A stretch of 64,000 nucleotides of DNA from Pelagophyceae sp. CCMP2097 (Eukaryota > Sar > Pelagophyceae), in contig MU657234.1 in assembly GCA_026770575.1 (NCBI GenBank), positions 20,773 to 84,772 of the forward strand, given 5' to 3'. Both the position numbers and the translations under genes were made by a program. Shown one piece after another: positions 52,021 through 59,900 of this stretch. The notes under the pieces were generated by a model. It ran no database searches. It was not told where the DNA came from and worked only from the letters and a program-made list of their open reading frames with translations. How positions within the stretch are numbered: position 1 is the stretch's first letter; every line of letters begins with the position of its first letter.

Positions 52021-52973
52021 CTAGGGCCTCGCGCGGAAGCCCTCGAGGAAGCGGCGGTAGGCGTCGAGGGATCCGGGCGAATGGTCCACGACGTGGCCTG
52101 CGCGGGCGCGTCGCCCCTCGTTTGCCGCGGGCGGAAAGGTGACGGACCGTTGTCGTGCTCGAGCGTCGTCGCCGGCGCGGGCCCGAAGCACGCCGCGAGG
52201 TCCGCCGAGAGCTTTGGGCGGATGATCGCGTCGTTGCGCCCGATGACGTGGAGCGACGGCAAATCGACGAGCGGCCGGTCGCCGTCGAGGACGCCGTCGT
52301 AGGCGCTGTCGACGGCGTTGAACCGGAAGCCGCCCGCGCAGAGGACGAAGGCCGGCGGAAACGCCCGCAGCGCCGCGGGCGCAAGCGCGTGCGCCGGCTC
52401 GCGCGCCTGGGCACATCGTCAACCGCCACCGCGGGGGGCGCAGCCGCGGGGGCCGCAATCACTCGGCGCGCAAAGCCACGCACGCTCAGCGCCGCGAGGA
52501 GCGAGACGAGCGCCGCGCCCTGCGAGTAGCCGAGGAGGCCGTCGAACGGCATCTCCGCGTGCCGCCGCGCGACGGCGTCGACGGACTCCTCGACGCCGTC
52601 GTAGAGCCACCCGTGCGCGACCTTGGCGGGCCGCCACCACGCCCGCGCGGCCAGGCCGCGCAGGTCGACGCCGCTAAAGGCGGGCGAGGGCTCGATCTCG
52701 TGCGGCGCGTCCAGAAACGTAAACTCGGCCACGTCGTCGAGCGCGCGCGTGACTCGGTCTACGCAGCGACGTGCCGGTCCCAAATTCGCAAAGGCCGGCG
52801 CCCGCGCGCGAACATTCGGGCTCTCGGCGAGAAGCTGGGTTCCCGCGCAGGGGTGTGTTCGACAATGAGGTCGACGCGGGTCTCAGCGTACGCATTTTGG
52901 CGGCGAAGAGGGAGGCGTGCATCGAGTAGCCATGCAGGCAAAGGATCCGCAGCTTCCCCAGAGTTGCGGCCAT
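52021..52973 (-). CDS. FSH-family serine hydrolase
   Basis: Exon 1 from ATG 52973 ([20 protein letters not shown]) is followed by an intron with a GTACGC donor. Exon 2 starts about 52750 and encodes [20 protein letters not shown] and the nucleophile elbow [20 protein letters not shown] (GYSQG Ser). Exon 3 (about 52160-52400) has [20 protein letters not shown] and [20 protein letters not shown] (Asp region). The last exon ends [20 protein letters not shown] (His) at the stop 52021. The order of LHGY, GYSQG, HVIGRND and GH..D matches the FSH1/OVCA2-like alpha/beta hydrolases, small esterases of the cytosol. Borders of exons 2-4 are approximate. It is divergent from MAGOH, with 160 bp between start codons. 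Confidence 0.78.
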
Positions 52974-53133
52974 GACCCTTGTATCAAAGGACAGGAACAG
53001 GGTGTGTCTTTCACCAGTCGCTAAAACGTTGTGGACTCGCCAAACTCGCGCACTCGTCGAGGTCGCAGGGCAGCTCGCGCGGTTCGGCAGCGCGCGTTTT
53101 GCTCGGGGCAAGGGCGCCTGCACCTCCGCGACC

Positions 53134-53901
53134 ATGGGCGATGATTTCTACCTGCGCTACTACGTCGGGCACAAGGGCAAGTTCGGGCACGAGTTTATGG
53201 AGTTTGAGCTCCACTCAAACGGCAAGCTCCGCTACGCCAACAACTCCAACTACAAGAACGACTCGATGATCAAGAAGGAGGGTACGTCTGCGCCTTGTCG
53301 ACGCGCCCGAGGGCCCTTTCGCGACGCGAAAACCGACCCGTATACGCGCAGTCACGGTTTCAAAAGCCGTCGTCGACGAGCTCAAGAGGATCGTCACCGA
53401 GTCCGAGGTGACGCGCGAGGACGACAACCAGTGGCCGCAGGCGGTGAGGAATTGACGATGGCGGGCTTTTTGATTTTGTTTCACTCGCGGAGACGCGTCC
53501 TCGGCCGACCCGAGCCTCTCACTGCCCGTTGACGACTTTTGTTTGTCCTTCGTCCGACCGCACCCTTGATGCCACGCAGGACCGCGTCGGGAGGCAAGAG
53601 CTCGAGATCAAGATTGGCAACGATCACATCGCATTCACGGTGCGTCTTCTTCGTCGCGTTTAAAGATGACTCCTCCCCAGAAACCACAATTCCGAACGTC
53701 GTAGTGCGCCAAGATCGGCTCGCTCCTCGACGTGCAAGACTCGAAGGACCCCGAGGGCCTGCGGATATTCTACTACCTCGTCCAGGACCTGAAGTGCTTC
53801 GTCTTCTCGCTGATCGCGCTCCACTTCAAGGTGCGTGCGGCGCCTGATGATGCACCCAACACTGCATCACGTGGCCGTCACAGATCAAGCCCATCCCGTA
53901 A
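53134..53901 (+). CDS. MAGOH: Mago nashi (exon-junction complex)
   Basis: Five exons fit exactly: 53134-53281, 53352-53443, 53580-53639, 53705-53830 and 53884-53901. Together they encode 147 aa (the family is about 146). The protein begins [20 protein letters not shown], continues [59 protein letters not shown] and [20 protein letters not shown], and ends ALHFK-IKPIP. Introns are 70, 136, 65 and 53 nt, all GT-AG. Mago binds Y14/RBM8A and stays on spliced mRNA as part of the exon-junction core. All family-invariant regions are present, so the gene appears intact. Confidence 0.95.
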
Positions 53902-54140
53902 GCTGCGCATCGTCGCTCGGCGCGTCCGAGCCCCACGACGCCGGCACACTCGTCTCATTGTGCCGGCGGATGCGCGGCTCGTCCAGAAGCGCAGCAGAAG
54001 GAGACCCGGCCGGCGCCCCGGTTTGATGCGCAGACAAGTTTGACGGCACCGCGCGCGAAAGCCGCTCGCGGCGATATCAATACTAAGAAAAGGTGTTCGA
54101 ACATGCATGCCTCACTCAGGCTTCCTGACTCGCAACGACT

Positions 54141-54476
54141 TCACCGAAAAGTGTGCTTGGTTACCATGTTATTATCTACTCGCCCTGCAAAAGGGCTTGA
54201 CGGGTCCGCGCGCCTCGCCCAGTGTGTAGCCACCGTCAGGCCCTGCATATAGTAGTAACCGGTCGTGCACGTCAGCACGGGCAGCGCCGCCAGCCCGTAG
54301 CCGCCCGCGTGGCGGTAGACAAAGGCGACGAGCTGCTCCGTCAATCGCACGGGCGGGGCCCCCGTCTCGATCTTGTTCGCCAAGAGCAGACCCCAAAGCG
54401 GGAACAGCGCCGCGACAATCGACGCCGCCCACACGCCGTCCATCGGCGCCTCCGCCGCGTCCGGCGGCGCACCCAT
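54141..54476 (-). CDS. Small membrane protein, unknown
   Basis: 111 codons from ATG 54476 (MGAPPDAAEAPMDGVWAASI). Two hydrophobic segments are visible: VWAASIVAALFPLWGLLLAN (about 15-34) and a weaker YGLAALPVLTCTTGYYYMQG (about 60-79). The C-terminus (RRADPSSPFAGRVDNNMVTK) may be intronic read-through. No family recognised. Codon composition resembles neighbours up to about 54240. Confidence 0.5.
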   Translation of the reverse strand: MGAPPDAAEAPMDGVWAASIVAALFPLWGLLLANKIETGAPPVRLTEQLVAFVYRHAGGYGLAALPVLTCTTGYYYMQGLTVATHWARRADPSSPFAGRVDNNMVTKHTFR

Positions 54477-54867
54477 GCGCCCTTCGAGGAGCCGTAGACG
54501 GTCTCGGCGCTGGATTGACGGCTAGCGGCTCGAGCGGCGTCGCGGCGAACCGTGTTGGGATGGGTCGCCTTGCCTTGTCGCCTTGCCTTGCAGAATCATT
54601 TAGCGAATTACTAGTAAAACCTCGCTCCGTCGTGACCGAAGCGGCACTGTGGCGTTCCAGGTCCGTGCCTCGAGGGCTCCTCTCCACCGCTTGTCGGGGA
54701 CTCCCCTGCGGGCCGGTTATTCGGTCGCGACCACCCCGACGCGCTATGCAAAGGGGCAGACCACGATAGGTATTGTTGTTGCTATTGCCAGAGGGACTGC
54801 TCGCCCGACGCAGTATCGTGATCAGCGGTGGCTGCAGACGCCCCTGGAAGGGGGAGCGTGGCAGGTG

Positions 54868-55652
54868 NNNNNNNNNNNNNNNNNNNNNNNNNNNNNNNNN
54901 NNNNNNNNNNNNNNNNNNNNNNNNNNNNNNNNNNNNNNNNNNNNNNNNNNNNNNNNNNNNNNNNNNNNNNNNNNNNNNNNNNNNNNNNNNNNNNNNNNNN
55001 NNNNNNNNNNNNNNNNNNNNNNNNNNNNNNNNNNNNNNNNNNNNNNNNNNNNNNNNNNNNNNNNNNNNNNNNNNNNNNNNNNNNNNNNNNNNNNNNNNNN
55101 NNNNNNNNNNNNNNNNNNNNNNNNNNNNNNNNNNNNNNNNNNNNNNNNNNNNNNNNNNNNNNNNNNNNNNNNNNNNNNNNNNNNNNNNNNNNNNNNNNNN
55201 NNNNNNNNNNNNNNNNNNNNNNNNNNNNNNNNNNNNNNNNNNNNNNNNNNNNNNNNNNNNNNNNNNNNNNNNNNNNNNNNNNNNNNNNNNNNNNNNNNNN
55301 NNNNNNNNNNNNNNNNNNNNNNNNNNNNNNNNNNNNNNNNNNNNNNNNNNNNNNNNNNNNNNNNNNNNNNNNNNNNNNNNNNNNNNNNNNNNNNNNNNNN
55401 NNNNNNNNNNNNNNNNNNNNNNNNNNNNNNNNNNNNNNNNNNNNNNNNNNNNNNNNNNNNNNNNNNNNNNNNNNNNNNNNNNNNNNNNNNNNNNNNNNNN
55501 NNNNNNNNNNNNNNNNNNNNNNNNNNNNNNNNNNNNNNNNNNNNNNNNNNNNNNNNNNNNNNNNNNNNNNNNNNNNNNNNNNNNNNNNNNNNNNNNNNNN
55601 NNNNNNNNNNNNNNNNNNNNNNNNNNNNNNNNNNNNNNNNNNNNNNNNNNNN
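54868..55652. other. Assembly gap (785 N) inside a repeat
   Basis: Both edges carry related sequence. The left edge has TTGCCAGAGGGACTGC, then CCGACGCAGTATCGTG. The right edge has TTGCCAGAGTGACTGC, then CAGACGCAGTGTCGTG. The missing part is therefore probably a minisatellite that could not be assembled. Open frames that cross the Ns are artefacts. Confidence 0.95.
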
Positions 55653-56949
55653 GCCGCTGCCTTCGAGGGCAGCCGCAGGTTGTGTTGCCAGAGTGACTGC
55701 GGGCCAGACGCAGTGTCGTGGGAAAGGGAATTGGAGATCTGGTCCTTGTGGGCCCCCCTCCGCCGGGGGGGAGCCCTCCGAGACCCGGCGGACACCGCCG
55801 GGTAAGGGGGCCTTCTGCGACTGCCTTCGGGGGCAGGCGCAGGACGAGTGCGGGGAGCACGGGATCGGTGCCGCGCCGTCGGGCAGCGTGGGCACGAGCG
55901 GGACCAGGTGCTGCACGTCGAGGCCGCCAAAAGCAAAATGCAAAAGTTCAGTGAACGCTCGAAGATGTCGAGAAGTCACACTGACATGATGATGGTAGGA
56001 ATTCCTATCCTCTTGAGTCAGGCTTGCCGGGATATAAATAAAAACCCTCATGCCAACGACAGGTCGGCGTACGCCACTCGTGGCGTCCGACCGCCCTCTC
56101 CTCTGGGCCCACTCGACCTTTATTGCCATCACCTCTCCAGTTGTCTCTTGCCGGGATATAAATAAAACCCCTCATGCCCCTCATGCCTCATCCTCGAACA
56201 ATTGGCTCCGGGCCTCTGGGCCTGGAAGCCAACCTTTGACTCGGGTTTGACGGTCATACCCCTTTGGGCCAGCCCCAGTCACTGGCACCCAGGGTGGATC
56301 TTAAGCAAGCAACAATTGTATGAAACTTGAAAGAAGGCGAGAGCGGCGTATGCTATAGGGAGATACGGGACGCGCGTAGGATGCCCCGGAGGAATCGGTG
56401 AGCTCGCTCGTTCGTTGGATGCAGATTCCCACCCAGGTGTCGTGGACGACGGGAGGGCGTTTTCGCGCACTCATCAATCGAACATGCTCTTAATGAACAA
56501 CGCGGCGTCGTCAAAGGAGCCGGCCATCGTCGACATCGCGCCGGCCCCTCTGAGGCTGAAGGCGCTCTCGTGGGGTACGAGGGCTCTGGCTTTCTCGAAC
56601 TCGCCGTCGTGATGCCCAAACCACAGGGGGGTTCTTGGCATTCTTGTCGGCATCACGGTCGGTCCGCGGTGGTCCTGGGCCCTCCGAGGCGGAGGTTCCG
56701 CGCCCGACGCTCCCGGCCCTGCCAGACGGCCCTCCCAGATGGCCTGCCAGATGGCTCTTGCGAAAGTCCAACATAAGCTTACGAGACGCGGTCCGAGGCT
56801 CGACCGTCAGCCCCGGAGGAACAGCGTGCGCCGTGCGCCGGTGCGCCCGGTGGCCCGGGTACGGCTGCATACAGCTGGACGCGGGCTGCGTAGGGCCGGA
56901 CGCGGGCGGCGCGTCTGCAGCGTGCCGTATGGCACGGCGCTATTGCACG
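55653..56949. repeat. Repeat-rich intergenic region
   Basis: Next to the gap are units with CTGCCTTCGAGGGCAGCCGCAGG-type sequence (about 55656-55840). Further right, CTTGCCGGGATATAAATAAA is directly repeated at about 56023-56045 and 56148-56170, each followed by CCCTCATGCC. Around 56660-56800 short CCAGATGGCC repeats occur. Apart from the fragment at 56483-56600, no coding signal was found. Confidence 0.55.
56483..56600 (-). pseudogene. Duplicate of the rhomboid gene 3' end
   Basis: On the minus strand the sequence ends SFDDAALFIKSMFD-stop, nearly identical to the end of the rhomboid gene at 62990-63035 (PFDDATMFIKRMFD-stop). The similarity continues a little past the stop (CTCTTAATGAACA and CGACGGGAG are shared on the plus strand). 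Upstream, the reading frame (EFEKARALVPHESAFSLRGA) does not resemble rhomboid. It looks like a stray duplicated gene end, possibly fused to a short unknown open frame. Confidence 0.45.
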
Positions 56950-59900
56950 TCAGCCCCTCCTTTCTCGCCTAAAATCCACCCTGAGCTTCGGCTTCGGCTT
57001 CTTTGGGGCGTCGCGGGCCGTCCTCGCTGCCTTTGGGACGTAGTTGAGCGGCTTGCGGAGGCCGTTTTGCTTCTTTCGGGGTTTGGGCTTCCATCTGCCC
57101 AGATGGCGCGCCCGTTGAAAGTCGCAGAGCTCGATGTACCTCCGCTTCGCCTCTGCCATGCGCGCGCCGTCGTCGTCCGCGAGGCGTATGATGAGGTCCG
57201 TGCGGTCGCCGTCGAGAGGGAGCTGGCGCTCGGCCACGAGCGCGGCGAGGCTCGACAAAGGCATGTTCTGCTGCAGACTGCGCGGCCGCAGCGCAATCTT
57301 CTCGCGGAGGAAGGCCTCGCGGTCCGCCCGCTGCCGCAGCGCGGCCCAGTCGCCGTGGGAGACGCGGACGACGTCCCAGCCGGCGGCGTCGAGGAGCCGC
57401 GTTCGGAACTCTGAAGGGCCGTCGAGCCGGAGGCTGGCCACGCCCGCGACGGCGGCGACGCCGACGGCCGCGGCGGTGCCCCCGCCGGCGAAGCCGCGGA
57501 CGTGCGCCCCGGCGCCGTCGTACTCGACTGCGATCATTTCAGACGGTAGAGCGTTGATCCGCAAACCCTCAGGGGTGACGAAGTCGGCCTCGTACGAGCC
57601 GAGCTTCGCCAACGAGGCCGCCAGATCGATCCGCGCCTGCGCGTCCTCTGGCGAGGGAGCCAGGTACGCTTCTCGAAGCTCTGCGGAGTGCGTTTTGAGG
57701 AGTCGAGCCAGGGCGTGGTCCGGCGAAGTGAGATGGAGGTGCATCGACACCTCGTGCAATTTCGCCATGCCCGCGGGCCCGCAGTCGAGAAAAGAGGCGG
57801 CCTCCGCGTCCCGTGAAACGGTGTCGAGGCGCCGAGCGGCGTCGTCGAAGAGCTCTTGAGCTTCAAAGCCCGAGACCGCGAAAGCCCAGAGCATCGTCGC
57901 GAGTTCGAGAGGCGTAAACGTCGCCATCTTCTTCGCCGCCTCGGCAGACACGGCTTCGAAGAGCGCCGGGGCCTCGTGACCCCCCTTTGCATACGCCCAA
58001 ATCGTCTCGGTAAGCGCCCGCGTCGAAAACGTCGCCAAGCGCTCCGCGTCGGAAATTTCGTGGGCGGCCGCCTCGAACAGCGACGGCGCGTCGAAGCCCG
58101 CCGTGGCGTACGCCCAGAGGACGTCTGCCAACTGCTGCGGTTTATATGACGTGATGTCGTCGGCCACCAAGTTGGCCGCCCTCTGGAACAGTAGAGTCGC
58201 CGGGACCGCCCCGAAGAGCGCGCGCCCGGTGTACCGCTCGGCGTCGACCTCGGCTGCGGCGGCGTAGGCGCGCAGGGTCTTCGCAAGGTCGGGTGGGTCG
58301 AACAAGTCTCCCTGTAGGATCCTCTTCGACGCTTCAGAGGCGACGTTTTTGTACAGCCGCGGCGCGGAGAAGCCAGCCTCGGCAAAGGCCCAGATCGTAT
58401 TCCCGAGGTCGGTCGGGGTGAAATTCGTCTTCTTCTTTGCCATCTCGAGCGCGATTGCTTCGTAAAGTGCGAACGCGGATACGCCAGCCTTTGAGTACGC
58501 CCACGCTGTCCGCGCCAGCGCCTGGGCGTCGAGCGCCGGAACGGCGCCCACCGCCGCAAACGCGACGGCGTCGAAAAGCAGCCTGGCGTTGTCTGACAAA
58601 GCCTCTTCCGAAAAGGCCCCCGTGGAAGAATACGCCCAGATCGTGTCTGCGAGCGCCCGCGGCGGAAATTTCACAATCTTCTGCCGCGCCTCCTTCGCGA
58701 CCGCTTCGAAGAGCTGCGGCGCCTCGAAGCCCGCTGTGGCGTAGGCCCAGACCACGTCTGCCAAAGCTTCTTCGTCGAACGTCTCAATCTTCTGCCGCGC
58801 CTCCAAGGAAACGGCCTCGAAGAGATACGGCGCCTCGACGCCCGCCGTAGCGTAGGCCCAGACGATCTTCGACAGCGCCCTTGAGCCAAACGCTGCGATG
58901 TTGTTCAAAGCTTCTGCGGCGACGGCCTCGAACAGCGCCGGCGCATGGAAATCCATCTTGGCGTAGGCCCAAATCGTGTCCGCCAAGACCCGCGGTTCAA
59001 ATTCGCCCAGCCGCCTCGACGCTTCGGCCAAAACGGCTTCGAACAGCACCGGCGCTTCGACGCCCGCCGATGCAAAGGCCCAGACGGTGATTGCGAGGCT
59101 CTGCGTCGAAAACGTGGCAATCTTCTTCGACGAAGCGGTCGCCAAATCTTCAAAGAGCGCCCGGCTCTCGGGCGCTCCGATGTGCGCAAACGCCCACGCC
59201 GTGTCCGCCAGCGCCTGCGAGTCGAAGGTGGACATCCTTTCGGACGTCGCCTCTGCGACCTTTTCGAACAACGGCCCCGATAAAACGCCCGCCGTCGCAA
59301 AGGCCCACGCCGTCTCCGCGAGCTCGTTGGAGGTGAACGACGCCATCTTCTTCACGGACTCGGCCGCAATCGCTTCAAATAGAGCCGGCGCGTCGACGCC
59401 CGCCGCCGCAAAGGCCCACGCCGTGCTGGAAAGGTCCTCCGCTTCAAACGCCGCCATCTTTCCCGTCGCGTCGACGGCGATGGCCTCGAACAGAGACGCG
59501 TCCGCGTCGAAGAGCGCCGCCGCCTCGCCGATCTTCGACACTCCCCAGCACGCGTTCGCCAGCGCCCTCGGCCGCCACAGATGCGAGTACCGCTCGATGC
59601 TCACCGCACACCGGCCCGCCAGTCTTCGCAGCAGCGCCCTCGACGCCTCGTCGAACGTGCCGCAGACGCCGAGGCGGTGCAGCGCCGTCGCGAGGTTGGC
59701 GTGGCTGAACGTCTTCCCGTCCTTCTCGAACAAGGCCAAGATGCTAGAGGCGTCGGGAAGCGCGCAGAGCTGCGTCTCCAGCGCCATCGCCGCGGCGACG
59801 GTCCCGGCGAGGTGCTCCAAAGGATCCGGAGGAGGCACAGCCGGCTTGCGCGGCCGCACTTTCCGAAGAACCTTGCCCTCTTGCAGAGGCGGCGCCTTCC

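Noticed and set aside
54649..56132. Open frames of 300-560 codons spanning 54800-55700
   Set aside because: Most of their length is the N gap; the flanks are minisatellite sequence, so the frames are artefacts.
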